Positions 37,688 to 46,583 of a stretch of DNA of 64,000 nucleotides are shown piece after piece (positions within the stretch are counted from its first letter, which is position 1; the number at the start of each line of letters is the position of its first letter). The notes under the pieces are model-generated. The model did no database searches. It saw only the letters and a list, made by a program, of their open reading frames with translations, and had not been told where the DNA came from. The DNA is from Chryseobacterium binzhouense (GTDB lineage Bacteria; Bacteroidota; Bacteroidia; Flavobacteriales; Weeksellaceae), in contig NZ_VKOG01000002.1 in NCBI RefSeq assembly GCF_007474545.1, forward strand, positions 186,001-250,000. The letters run 5' to 3'. Made by a program: the position numbers and the translations under genes.

Positions 37688-38485
37688 ATGTCTTTATATC
37701 AGCAATTAGCAGAAAATCTGCAATATATAAGTCCCAGTTTCTATAAGCAGAGATATTTTAAGAATTTAAAAAACCTCAGTAAAGAGAACTTTTCGGATAG
37801 AAATGTAGAACCTGAACTGGTATGGATAAAAGACTTTCTAAGCAAAGACGCTGTTGTTTTCGATATTGGAGCCAATGTGGGAACTTTTCTTTATCAGTTT
37901 GAAAATAAGCTGAACCACAAGAATATTTACGGTTTTGAGCCTAACAAAAAATTAAACATCAGACTGAAAAGACTTTTTCCTAAAATGAAAATTTCTTCGG
38001 CTGCACTTTCTGATGAAAATACAACTGCCCAATTTAAAGTTCCGGTTATTAAAGGAAAAACAGTTGCTTCCAGAGGAACACTTAACACTTCCTATAAAGA
38101 AAAAGGCGAAGAAAAAAGCTACACCGAAATCGTTGACGTGGTAAAACTGGATGATTGGATAAAATCAAACCCCGTAGAAAGATTAGATTTTATTAAAATT
38201 GATGTAGAAGGCAATGAAATGAAAACATTAATCGGAGGAAAAAATACGATTCGGAAGTTTAAGCCCGTTCTGATGGTGGAAATGGAACAGCGACATCACC
38301 AAAACCCCATCTGGAAAGAAATTGAAGAAGTTAAAAGCTGGGGATTTGAAGCGCATTACTTAAACCGAAAAACATTCACACCTGAATTACTGACGGAAGA
38401 AATCCTGCTCAGAAATATTCAGGACGAAAAAAACAAAACCGAATACATCAACAACATCATTTTCATTCCAAAACAACAATCCTGA
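37688..38485 (+). CDS. FkbM family SAM-dependent methyltransferase
   Basis: A 265-residue methyltransferase. The SAM-binding motif VFDIGANVGTFLYQF lies near residue 57, and the FkbM-type FIKIDVEGNEMKTLIG near residue 180. FkbM enzymes O-methylate sugars or other small molecules and are often found in polysaccharide clusters. Here it is directly followed by a flippase (2 bases) and opposed by two glycosyltransferases, suggesting methylation of a glycan. The substrate is unknown. Confidence 0.87.
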   Translation: MSLYQQLAENLQYISPSFYKQRYFKNLKNLSKENFSDRNVEPELVWIKDFLSKDAVVFDIGANVGTFLYQFENKLNHKNIYGFEPNKKLNIRLKRLFPKMKISSAALSDENTTAQFKVPVIKGKTVASRGTLNTSYKEKGEEKSYTEIVDVVKLDDWIKSNPVERLDFIKIDVEGNEMKTLIGGKNTIRKFKPVLMVEMEQRHHQNPIWKEIEEVKSWGFEAHYLNRKTFTPELLTEEILLRNIQDEKNKTEYINNIIFIPKQQS

Positions 38486-38487
38486 AT

Positions 38488-39963
38488 ATGAGTGTAGTTG
38501 CAAGACAAGGTTTTAAATATTCACTCATTGGATATACAGCAACCCTTATCGGGATGTTTTCTATTTTCATTTTCACCAATGATCTCTTTTTTTACGGAAC
38601 TTTAAGATACATTATGTCGGCAGCAGAAATGCTGGTTCCTTTTGTTGTTTTAGGCATTTCGTATTCCAATGTAAAGTTTTTCGGAAAAGCTCACGAAGAT
38701 GGAAAACATCAAAATATGCTATCCCTTTCCCTGGGTTTAGTATCTGTAAATTTTGTGGTTTTTCTTGCTGTTTTTTTTCTTATCCCGCAATTTTTCCCTG
38801 AGTTTACTAAGATGAAAATCTGGGAGAGTAAGAAATACATTCTTCCTCTTGTTTTAATACTCTCTTTGTGTGCGGTCTTCAATAAATATATTTCCAACTA
38901 TAAGCGAATTGTTGTTTCTAATATTTTTGATAATCTTTTGCCTAAACTGGCGAATCTGGGTGCATTTTGCCTTTTCTTTTACTTTCAGTTTTCTGAACAG
39001 GCTGCACTGGCATTTTTCTTCGGTATGTTTGCTTTAATGCTTTCAGGATATATTTATTACACCAACAAACTTGAAAAAGTACATCTTGATTTCAACAGGG
39101 ATTATTTCAAAAAAGATAACTTCTATAAAGAATTTGCGTCTTACAGTTTTTTTGGTTTCCTTGGAACTTTCGGCAATCACATGGCGATTAATAATTATAT
39201 GATTGGTGAATTTATCGGTGAAGAAGAAATTGCGATTTACAGTATTTTATTAGCTTTAATCTCTCTGATTTCTATTCCGCAGCTGGGTTTATTTAATATT
39301 TCCGCACCTCTTATCAGAAAAAATTTAGCGGATGGAGACATGGAAGAGCTTGACAGATTTCACAAAAAAACCTCACTGACAATTTACTTTCTGGGAGCAG
39401 TTTTATTTGGCTGTATCATGGTTGGGTTTCCGTATCTCACTCACTTTATGCCCAATAAAGGAGATGCACTCAGAATGTATGAACCTGTAATCTGGATTTG
39501 GGGTTCTGCAGTTTTGATGGATTTGGCGACCGGTTTCAACGGAAACATTATCTCGCTTTCCAAATATTATAAATTTAATATTATCGTAATGCTACTGTTA
39601 GCAGGACTAACCATTGGACTTAACTGGTATTTCATCAACTACACTGCGCTTTCACTGATCGGAATTGCTTTGTCGACCGCGATTTCGGTAAGTCTTTATA
39701 ATCTGATAAAAGTTATTTTTAATTATTTTGTATTCAAGGTTTCACCTTTTTCCATTGAAATGATCTTTGTTTCGATAATTTGTACATTGGCAATTACAGT
39801 TGCGATCGTTTTGCCCGTTTTTGAGAACAATTTCATCAACATGGTATACAAACCAGCGGTAGTTTTATTGCTCATCTTCATCGGAAATTATTTTACTAAA
39901 ATTTTCCCGGTAGAACAATATGTGAATATGAAATTTATAAGAAGTATCCTTAAATTCAAATAA
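38488..39963 (+). CDS. Polysaccharide flippase-like membrane protein (MOP superfamily)
   Basis: A 491-residue polytopic protein with about fourteen hydrophobic helices, similar in layout to O-antigen/teichoic acid flippases (RfbX/Wzx group). It starts 2 bases after the FkbM gene and ends tail-to-tail, overlapping by 8 bases with a minus-strand glycosyltransferase. It is the second flippase in this window and is not linked to a polymerase, so it may carry a short oligosaccharide. The role is inferred from family and neighbours. Confidence 0.78.
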   Translation: MSVVARQGFKYSLIGYTATLIGMFSIFIFTNDLFFYGTLRYIMSAAEMLVPFVVLGISYSNVKFFGKAHEDGKHQNMLSLSLGLVSVNFVVFLAVFFLIPQFFPEFTKMKIWESKKYILPLVLILSLCAVFNKYISNYKRIVVSNIFDNLLPKLANLGAFCLFFYFQFSEQAALAFFFGMFALMLSGYIYYTNKLEKVHLDFNRDYFKKDNFYKEFASYSFFGFLGTFGNHMAINNYMIGEFIGEEEIAIYSILLALISLISIPQLGLFNISAPLIRKNLADGDMEELDRFHKKTSLTIYFLGAVLFGCIMVGFPYLTHFMPNKGDALRMYEPVIWIWGSAVLMDLATGFNGNIISLSKYYKFNIIVMLLLAGLTIGLNWYFINYTALSLIGIALSTAISVSLYNLIKVIFNYFVFKVSPFSIEMIFVSIICTLAITVAIVLPVFENNFINMVYKPAVVLLLIFIGNYFTKIFPVEQYVNMKFIRSILKFK

Positions 39964-41005
39964 TTCGGGAGAGTTTTCCCTCCAATTTCTTAAGAATCTG
40001 ATTTTTGCTAAATTTTTCCTGAAAATCAAACTGAATTTTTCTCAAGTCATAAAACTGTTGAATTACATTTTCTTTTTCAGGAAAAATAAATTCTAAATCT
40101 GAAGAATAATTTTGAGGGAAAACGGCAGCTTTACCAAACTTAATGGCATCGCCAATATTACCGGTCATTTTGGTTTGCCCATATCTCTCCTTCTGACTGA
40201 AAAACTCTGTTTCCTGCTGAATAGGACACCAGATAAGATCAGCTTTTTTCATCCAGATTTCAAATTCCTGCTGAGAAATGCGTTCGGTAAAGAATGTGAT
40301 ATTAACATCTTCAACCTCACGTTTTAAATCAAGAATTTCCTTCAATTCTGCGCCCGAAGCTTTACCCAGAAAAACAAATTCTATTTTTTTTGCTTCTTCT
40401 GAGTTTTTAATAACGCTAATAATATGATGATAATCTCTTCTTTTTTGTGAAACTCCTCCCGGAATCACAATCGTTAAAGCTTTATTTTCAGTCTTGGCAT
40501 ATTTTCTGGTATAAAATAGAGGCAGAAACTGATGATTTTTTAACAATAGATTTTCGTCTAAAACGAAAAGACAATTTGCACTGCTGTACACTTTTGCCGC
40601 ACTCAGCAAACCTTCTTTTAACAAAAGCTTAAGCCTATACACAACATCTTCTTTAAAGATATTTTTAAACAAAGCTAATGAAGAAATTTTAGAAAAATTG
40701 AGATTATGAACAATGACAGCGGTTTTGTATTTTTTTGTAATGGACAAAAAAGTATTGAAATAACGGTGAGCAGTTCCGATAATAACCAGATCGTATTTAT
40801 TTCGTTTCAGCTGATTAAGAATCATCGAATGATCTGATAAAAAAATACCATCAGAAGTTCTTGAAATTCTGTTTTTGATCTTTTCTGAAAAATAATAATC
40901 TACAGAAAATTCTTTTGAATCTTCCATTAAATCCATAAAATCCTCAGCAATTTCAGCGTGGGTATCAATTTCTATGTAGGCTATTTTTTTCAAAATTTCA
41001 ACCAT
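39956..41005 (-). CDS. Probable glycosyltransferase, family uncertain
   Basis: A 349-residue protein with GT-B-like organisation: an N-terminal half (KIAYIEIDTHAEIAEDFMDL, YDLVIIGTAHRYFN) and a C-terminal half beginning near residue 180 with VIPGGVSQKRRDY and FVFLGKASG, then LIWCPIQQETEFFSQ. It overlaps the upstream GT2 gene by 16 bases, so the two are probably co-translated. I do not recognise the precise family, and the glycosyltransferase call rests on fold hints and neighbours. Confidence 0.6.
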   Translation of the reverse strand: MVEILKKIAYIEIDTHAEIAEDFMDLMEDSKEFSVDYYFSEKIKNRISRTSDGIFLSDHSMILNQLKRNKYDLVIIGTAHRYFNTFLSITKKYKTAVIVHNLNFSKISSLALFKNIFKEDVVYRLKLLLKEGLLSAAKVYSSANCLFVLDENLLLKNHQFLPLFYTRKYAKTENKALTIVIPGGVSQKRRDYHHIISVIKNSEEAKKIEFVFLGKASGAELKEILDLKREVEDVNITFFTERISQQEFEIWMKKADLIWCPIQQETEFFSQKERYGQTKMTGNIGDAIKFGKAAVFPQNYSSDLEFIFPEKENVIQQFYDLRKIQFDFQEKFSKNQILKKLEGKLSRII

Positions 41006-41844
41006 TTCTTCTTAAACTGATTCCACCGTTCCTGATTAATTATTTTCTGTTCATCTTTGGAAATTCTTAGCTCAAGATTCTGAGATTTACATCTCTCGTA
41101 AGAGCTGATAATTTTCATTAAAAATGATGGCGATTTAATTTTCACTGCCTCTTTTGCTGCTGCGACATACGTCAGAAAACGGTTTAGACCTAAAAAATAA
41201 AAGTACTTCCCATAATAATCGGCGGGTTTTATGGTGTAATCTGCACCTTTTACTTTAATAAGTTTTACATGTAATTCAGGAATCACTACTTCTTTCCAGC
41301 CTAAGTTTTTCAGAAGAATGGCATCAATATTATCCCAACCGAGCGTTTCGCGCAGACCGCCCATTTGCTGAAAACATTCTTTGCGATAAGCTTTCATCGG
41401 ACCGCGTACATGATGCTTATTTGAGTTTCCCTCATATATCCATTCTCCATTTTTTTCCACATATAACAATCCTCCAACCAAACCATAATCAGGATTTTTA
41501 TGAAAAGCCTGTTTTACTGTTTCCAGATAATTCTCCGAAAGAATTACATCTGAATCGAACTTACAGATTATATCGAAATCGTCCGGATTTTGTGTTTCCA
41601 GACCTTTTTTGAAAGCAGCAACCACTTTTGAGCCAGGCTGATGAGCCGATTTTTCAAGACTAATACTGTAAAATCTGTTGTCATTTTCAGTATAATTTTT
41701 GATAACATCAGATGTTCCGTCAGTTGAACCATCATTTACAATCACTGTTCTAAAATCCTTATAACTTTGCTGTTGTAAGGAATTTAAAGTAAACGGAAGG
41801 TTTTTTTCTTCGTTGTGTGCCGGAATTATGATTAAAAACTTCAA
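40990..41844 (-). CDS. Glycosyltransferase family 2
   Basis: A 284-residue GT-A enzyme. The start FLIIIPAHNEEKNLPFTLNSL, VNDGSTDGTSDV near residue 36 and the metal-binding ICKFDSDVILSE near residue 90 are typical of GT2. It has no membrane segment. It lies upstream of and overlaps the second glycosyltransferase, forming a small glycan-building pair opposite the FkbM methyltransferase and flippase. Donor and acceptor are unknown. Confidence 0.88.
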   Translation of the reverse strand: MKFLIIIPAHNEEKNLPFTLNSLQQQSYKDFRTVIVNDGSTDGTSDVIKNYTENDNRFYSISLEKSAHQPGSKVVAAFKKGLETQNPDDFDIICKFDSDVILSENYLETVKQAFHKNPDYGLVGGLLYVEKNGEWIYEGNSNKHHVRGPMKAYRKECFQQMGGLRETLGWDNIDAILLKNLGWKEVVIPELHVKLIKVKGADYTIKPADYYGKYFYFLGLNRFLTYVAAAKEAVKIKSPSFLMKIISSYERCKSQNLELRISKDEQKIINQERWNQFKKKWLKF

Positions 41845-41933
41845 GACAAAATGAATGATGAATAAAAATTGATAAATGATAAATATTCAGCACTTGAACT
41901 TCATCAATAATCATTGATCAATTACCGTTAGTA

Positions 41934-43334
41934 TTATTTATAATGAGGAGTAAGCATATTCCTAGGATCAAGGATTTCGTCTAATTTCTCCTGCGAAAGC
42001 AACCCATGTTCCAGAACAAGATTATAAACACTTTTACCAGTTTCAAGGGCTTCTTTTGCAATTTCTGTGGATTGTTTATATCCAATATAAGGATTGAGGG
42101 CAGTTACAATTCCAATACTGTGTCTTACCATATTCAGGCAAACTTCTTTATTTGCGGTGATTCCTACTACGCATTTTTCACGAAGTGTATCCAGCGCATT
42201 ACACAAAAACTGAATATTTTCCATGATTGCGTGAGAAAGAACCGGCTCCATGACATTCAGCTGCAGCTGTCCTGCTTCTGCTGCAAAAGTTACGGTCAGA
42301 TCATTTCCTATAATTTTAAAACAAACCTGATTAACCACTTCCGGTATTACCGGATTTACTTTCCCGGGCATAATGGAAGAACCCGGCTGCATCGGCGGAA
42401 GATTGATTTCTGAAAGACCCGCTCTCGGACCCGAAGCAAGCAATCTCAGATCATTGCAGATTTTTGATAATTTAACAGCCAAACGCTTCATCGCAGAAGA
42501 ATAAATTACATACGAACCTGTATCTGGAGTAGCTTCTACTAAATCAGGAGCAGAAACAATAGGATAGCCAGTAATTGCTGCAAGATTTGCTGCACAAAGC
42601 TGCGCATAACCAATGGGAGCATTAATTCCCGTGCCGATTGCAGTTGCCCCCATATTGACTTCTACAAAAAGATTAGCATTGTTATTCAATTTTGAGATAT
42701 CTTCTTCCAGAGTAGCTGCAAATGCTTCAAATTCCTGTCCCATTGTCATCGGAACCGCATCCTGAAGCTGAGTTCGTCCCATCTTTATAACATTACGGAA
42801 CTCCTTTCCTTTTTCCCGGAATGCTTCTACAATATTCTGCAGTTTTTTTACCAGATTCTCATTCATCTGCAATAATCCCAGCTTGATTGCCGTAGGATAT
42901 GCATCGTTGGTTGACTGCGAAAGATTGATGTGATCATTGGGCGAGCAAAATTCATATTGACCTTTATTTTTTCCCAGTTTTTCCAAAACACGGTTTGCAA
43001 TGACTTCATTCGCATTCATATTGATTGAAGTTCCTGCTCCTCCCTGAATCATGTCTATCGGAAATTCACTGTGCAATAAACCGGCTATCAATTCATCACA
43101 GGTTTCGGCAATGTTGAAGTATAAATCTTCACTTAAAAGACCTAATTCATAGTTGGTTTTTGCTGCTGCTTTCTTTACAAAAGCAAGTCCTCTGATAAAT
43201 TCAGGATAAGAAGACAGAAGCTGTCCCGAAATTTTAAAATTATCTATAGCTCTTTGAGTCTGAACTCCGAAATAAGCATCTGAAGGAACATTTAATTCTC
43301 CTAAAAGATCACTTTCTTTTCTGAAATTTCCCAT
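41934..43334 (-). CDS. aspA: Aspartate ammonia-lyase
   Basis: A 466-residue member of the fumarase/aspartase superfamily that converts aspartate to fumarate and ammonia. The superfamily signature GSSIMPGKVNP near residue 317, GGAGTSINMNANEVIANR near residue 97, and SPNDHINLSQSTNDAYPTA near residue 134 are all present. It is separate from its neighbours. Aspartase is favoured over fumarase by the overall sequence (QGGAGTS and the PSDAYFGVQTQRA start), but a fumarase activity cannot be excluded from sequence alone. Confidence 0.92.
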   Translation of the reverse strand: MGNFRKESDLLGELNVPSDAYFGVQTQRAIDNFKISGQLLSSYPEFIRGLAFVKKAAAKTNYELGLLSEDLYFNIAETCDELIAGLLHSEFPIDMIQGGAGTSINMNANEVIANRVLEKLGKNKGQYEFCSPNDHINLSQSTNDAYPTAIKLGLLQMNENLVKKLQNIVEAFREKGKEFRNVIKMGRTQLQDAVPMTMGQEFEAFAATLEEDISKLNNNANLFVEVNMGATAIGTGINAPIGYAQLCAANLAAITGYPIVSAPDLVEATPDTGSYVIYSSAMKRLAVKLSKICNDLRLLASGPRAGLSEINLPPMQPGSSIMPGKVNPVIPEVVNQVCFKIIGNDLTVTFAAEAGQLQLNVMEPVLSHAIMENIQFLCNALDTLREKCVVGITANKEVCLNMVRHSIGIVTALNPYIGYKQSTEIAKEALETGKSVYNLVLEHGLLSQEKLDEILDPRNMLTPHYK

Positions 43335-43416
43335 GTCAATAAAATTGAATTAAAGTTAGACTTTGAGATTGAGGTTAAAAAGCATCACAGCTTAACTTTC
43401 ACTCTCTGTCTTACCC

Positions 43417-44439
43417 TTATTTTGAATATTTTTGATTTAATGCCTGAAGAATTGCCCACGTTTCAGCATCCATTATTCCATCATAATTTTGAGGACGGAA
43501 ATGATATTGAAATGCCTCAATTGTTTTTTTGGTTGCATCATCCCATCTTCCGTTCGGAAAAATATCGTACCCGAATTTCTGAAGTGCAGTCTGAACCAGG
43601 AAAATGAAAGCAGTATCATTGTATCGTGCAGGAAGATCTGCTTCGGCAGAAACCATGAAGGTCTGCTTTACCGCTTCATCATACCACATTCCGATCTGAT
43701 ATTCATCATAAAGCTTTTTCCAAGGGAAAAGAGGACCAGGATCCTGCTTTCTTGTAGGAGCAATATCAGAATGAGCCAGCACATTGGTTGGAGCAATATT
43801 ATATCTTACCACAATATCTTTAGCTAAAGCAGCAACTTTTTTGATTTGCTCATCACTAAAAGGCTGAAATATTTTTTTTCCCGTTGCATCGCTCTTGTAG
43901 CCAGAATTTACAATCTCAATTCCAATAGAAGTGTCATTAAGATTCTTATCTGATCTCCACGCACTCACTCCCGCGTGATAAGAACGTTTATTTTCATCCA
44001 CAAGCTGATAAATTTCGTTGTCACCCAGATTATTCACAAGATAATGCGCACTTACATTTTGCTTGGTAAGTACTTCTATGGATTTATCATCCGGTAAAAC
44101 AGTATAATGAAGAATCAAATATTTCTGTCTGAAATTTTGCGCAACAGCGGGAAAATATGTTTTTACAACGTTATAACCTGCAGGTTTGGCAGATACAATT
44201 GATCCGTAGCTTGCGGTATTATCATTCTTGGTAATATCTGCAATATTGGTAGTATAAAACTCTATTCCGTGATCTTTTGTAATCTTAGGTTTCTCCTTTT
44301 GTTCAGCCGCCGCAGTATTGATGGGTTTAGCTTGTGCCACTGCGGTTTTCGGACGATAAGTCGTTTTTTTGGTACTTTTCTGAGGAGCACACGAAAACAC
44401 AAAAACACTTAAGCCGATGATATATAATGTTTTACGCAT
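43417..44439 (-). CDS. N-acetylmuramoyl-L-alanine amidase lipoprotein (AmpD-like) with peptidoglycan-binding domain
   Basis: A 340-residue predicted lipoprotein (signal MRKTLYIIGLSVFVFSC, lipidation at Cys17) that would cleave the amide bond between muramic acid and L-alanine of muropeptides at the cell surface. A Pro/Lys/Ala linker is followed by an Amidase_2 domain (about 95-245) with zinc-ligand regions LILHYTV and LAHSDIAPTRKQDPG. A C-terminal PG-binding-1 type domain (FLVQTALQKFGYDIFPNGRWDDAT) follows. It is divergent from the tRNA pair, with a small GCGTA/TACGC hairpin (44466-44479) in between. Confidence 0.9.
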   Translation of the reverse strand: MRKTLYIIGLSVFVFSCAPQKSTKKTTYRPKTAVAQAKPINTAAAEQKEKPKITKDHGIEFYTTNIADITKNDNTASYGSIVSAKPAGYNVVKTYFPAVAQNFRQKYLILHYTVLPDDKSIEVLTKQNVSAHYLVNNLGDNEIYQLVDENKRSYHAGVSAWRSDKNLNDTSIGIEIVNSGYKSDATGKKIFQPFSDEQIKKVAALAKDIVVRYNIAPTNVLAHSDIAPTRKQDPGPLFPWKKLYDEYQIGMWYDEAVKQTFMVSAEADLPARYNDTAFIFLVQTALQKFGYDIFPNGRWDDATKKTIEAFQYHFRPQNYDGIMDAETWAILQALNQKYSK

Positions 44440-44498
44440 TTGTCTAAAATTTCAATTGTTTATTAGCGTAAAAATACGCAATTTTTTCTTGTAATTTA

Positions 44499-44530
44499 TT
44501 TGGTAAATAAAGAAATCTATTCTATATTTG
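44499..44530 (+). promoter_or_regulatory. Promoter of the tRNA-Ser/tRNA-Pro unit
   Basis: TTTG with TTG at 44500-44502, a 20-base spacer and TATATTTG at 44523-44530 form a clear Bacteroidota promoter about 45 bases before tRNA-Ser. Confidence 0.75.
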
Positions 44531-44575
44531 CACTCGCAATAACAGAACAAAGATCTTTAAAATATAAATAAAAAA

Positions 44576-44660
44576 GGAGGGTTGCCGGAGTGGTTAACGG
44601 AGCAGTTTGCTAAACTGTCGACGCGAAAGTGTCGCAAGGGTTCGAATCCCTTACCCTCCG
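44576..44660 (+). tRNA. tRNA-Ser (GCU)
   Basis: 85 nucleotides. The acceptor stem GGAGGGT pairs with ACCCTCC, discriminator G; the anticodon loop is TTGCTAA with anticodon GCT; a long variable arm is present; and the T-arm loop is TTCGAAT. It reads AGC/AGU codons. CCA is not encoded. It is transcribed with tRNA-Pro 13 bases downstream. Confidence 0.96.
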
Positions 44661-44668
44661 CATTTTAT

Positions 44669-46264
44669 TTACTCGGGGCGTAGCGTAGTCCGGTCATCGC
44701 GCCTGGTTTGGGACCAGGAGGTCGCAGGTTCGAATCCTGCCGCCCCGACTTCACGGGACAAAGTAGAAAAATCTACTTTTGTCCCGTTTTTTTTTGTATA
44801 TAACTTTTTGTTTATCAAGTTGATATGTTGTATAAAATCGTTTCGACGAGCGGTTCGAACTTGGCTTTCTGAAAAAATGATTTTTTCAGGGTAAATTGAA
44901 CCAATATCTTTTGATATCTCTGCAAGTTCTCCTTTCATTACATTTTTCTCTATCTCAATTATCTTGTTAATTCCTTGTTTTATAAGGTCTTGAATGTTAT
45001 CTGAATCATAATTAACTCTATTTAGCTTTGCTTCCAGAGCAGAAATCTTTGAACTATAGACTGATTTCATTTCTCTATAGTCTTCAGCTTCAATCTGACG
45101 AGTAGCAAGCAGGTCTCGCGTGTGAGATAATCGATCTTCATAATCTTTAATTTCTGCCAAAATCTCCTTTTTTTCTGATTGTACTTCTAGTGTTCCACCT
45201 AGGTAGTCTTTCGAAATGGTTTCTTCATAGAAAGATCTATTTTGGATTTTAGGAAGAAATTCAATTAAGTCTTCTACAATAGCCGCGTTGACTTTTTCAG
45301 CATTCACACGATGCGTACATCCTCCGATACAATGATAATATGCATAGTAACGGTTTCTACCTTTTGATTTACTTCCAGTCAATAACTTACTGCATTCAGG
45401 GCAAACCAAATATCCTCTAACCGGAAACTCATCAATGGTTTTTATCTTGGGACGATAGTTTCGTCCGCGTCCATCTAATACGTCCTGTACTTCATAGTAG
45501 AGCGATTCAGATATGATTCCCTCGTGTTGCCCATCAACGAAACAGCTTTCTTCGTCTTTGAACTGGGGAACGAATATTTTACCACAGTACAATGGATTTC
45601 GTATAACCTGCCAAAAAGCATTCTTGCTACATTTCAATCCCTTTTCTTTCGCTTGCTTAAACACCTGCTCGGTATTGAATATACCTTTCGCTATTTCTTT
45701 AAATGCGTACCTTAAAACGGAAGCGTCAGGCTCTTTCGGTGCAATAAATTTCTTTCCATTTTCGGAAGTTTTATTTTCATATGCTACAGGAGCTAATCCC
45801 ATATAGCGCCCCTCTTTCTTCGCTCGGCGCATTCCGTAAAATACATTCAATGCACGACGGTCATTTTCAACTTCAGGAGCCGCAAGATAAAATGCCAGCA
45901 TCATTTTATTCTCAGGGATAGACAAATCAAGTGGTTGTTCTATCGCCTGCGGTTCTACGCCCAACCCGCGAAGAATGTTAATCATTTGATAGGCATCACC
46001 AGCATTTCTGCTGAAACGATCCCATTTCGTGAAAAGGATAAGGTTCACATGATTCTTTTTCTTTTTCAACGTTGTGATAAGGTTTTTCCATTGCGGTCTA
46101 TTGAATGTTTTTGCTGAGTGATCTTCATAAATAACATCCCTTATCTCAATAGACTGATTAAGACAATATTTACGTAACATCTCTTCCTGATTTCTTTGGG
46201 AATAACCTTTATCAGCTTGTTCGTCTGTACTAACTCGTATGTAAATGTCTGCTATATAACCCAT
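44669..46264 (-). CDS. Large serine recombinase (ICE integrase), reading into tRNA-Pro
   Basis: 531 residues from the ATG complementary to 46262-46264. The longer frame upstream is rejected because MGYIADIYIRVSTDEQ is the natural start of the resolvase domain. Ser12 is the nucleophile with Arg10 beside it, and KWDRFSRN is the second active-site region. A recombinase domain, a zinc ribbon (CPECSKLL...) and a coiled coil follow. The last 25 residues come from the antisense of tRNA-Pro, and the dozen before them from the tRNA terminator. It is closely similar to the recombinase at 46584-48053. It probably integrates and excises the ICE. Confidence 0.88.
   Translation of the reverse strand: MGYIADIYIRVSTDEQADKGYSQRNQEEMLRKYCLNQSIEIRDVIYEDHSAKTFNRPQWKNLITTLKKKKNHVNLILFTKWDRFSRNAGDAYQMINILRGLGVEPQAIEQPLDLSIPENKMMLAFYLAAPEVENDRRALNVFYGMRRAKKEGRYMGLAPVAYENKTSENGKKFIAPKEPDASVLRYAFKEIAKGIFNTEQVFKQAKEKGLKCSKNAFWQVIRNPLYCGKIFVPQFKDEESCFVDGQHEGIISESLYYEVQDVLDGRGRNYRPKIKTIDEFPVRGYLVCPECSKLLTGSKSKGRNRYYAYYHCIGGCTHRVNAEKVNAAIVEDLIEFLPKIQNRSFYEETISKDYLGGTLEVQSEKKEILAEIKDYEDRLSHTRDLLATRQIEAEDYREMKSVYSSKISALEAKLNRVNYDSDNIQDLIKQGINKIIEIEKNVMKGELAEISKDIGSIYPEKIIFSESQVRTARRNDFIQHINLINKKLYTKKNGTKVDFSTLSREVGAAGFEPATSWSQTRRDDRTTLRPE
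44674..44748 (+). tRNA. tRNA-Pro (UGG), probable ICE attachment site
   Basis: 75 nucleotides. The acceptor CGGGGCG pairs with CGCCCCG, discriminator A; the anticodon stem is CCTGG/CCAGG with loop TTTGGGA (anticodon TGG); the T arm is GCAGGTTCGAATCCTGC. CCA is not encoded. The antisense strand of the whole tRNA encodes the last 25 residues of the adjacent serine recombinase, which points to integration of the ICE at this gene. The copy here is intact. Confidence 0.96.
44754..44795 (+). terminator. Terminator of the tRNA unit
   Basis: CGGGACAAAGTAGA pairs with TCTACTTTTGTCCCG (one bulged T) and is followed by nine T. It begins 6 bases after tRNA-Pro and also encodes part of the recombinase C-terminus on the other strand. 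Confidence 0.88.
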
Positions 46265-46583
46265 CGCTTTAAATCTAAAATTGCACATAATATGACCTAA
46301 GAGTTGTCCGATAAAAAAACTGCGTTGCAAAGTATTAAACAGTATCTTTTGTCTTAATGGCACTCGTTGGCTTTCATTGGCACTAAATTACTAAAACAAT
46401 ATCATCTAATCCCTTACTTTTCAGGAATATTGGTATAAAATAGCCGTTTTATTTAAAAATGATTTTCAGGATTGTCAGCGATAAATCTCATGCAATCCTG
46501 TACGGAATAAACCAAAAAAAAATGCCCAACTTGGGCATTTTTGATAGGTGCTTTTTCTACAGTAATTTTTATAGTTGGGATAA
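46265..46583. other. Spacer between the two recombinase genes
   Basis: The 319 bases hold the terminator of the upstream recombinase at 46513-46543, a short direct repeat TGGCACT (about 46360-46387) and the presumed promoter region of the downstream recombinase. I see no gene and no copy of the tRNA-Pro 3' end here. Confidence 0.5.
46513..46543 (-). terminator. Terminator of the second recombinase operon
   Basis: AAAATGCCCAA and TTGGGCATTTT around a single C, with a long A run on the left that is a T run on the minus strand, 40 bases past the stop. Confidence 0.85.

Noticed and set aside
41934-43334. Class II fumarase
   Set aside because: The superfamily signature is shared, but the overall sequence reads as aspartase; fumarase activity is left open in the entry.
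44674-44748. tRNA-Ser as the attachment site of the ICE
   Set aside because: Only tRNA-Pro is overlapped by the integrase frame; tRNA-Ser lies further out on the chromosomal side.
44607-44894. Plus-strand 95-codon frame across both tRNA genes
   Set aside because: It runs through tRNA-Ser, tRNA-Pro and the terminator and has no protein-like features; the tRNAs explain the sequence.
46265-46363. 33-residue N-terminal extension of the first recombinase
   Set aside because: The resolvase domain begins at MGYIADIYIRVS, and the paralogue has no such extension.
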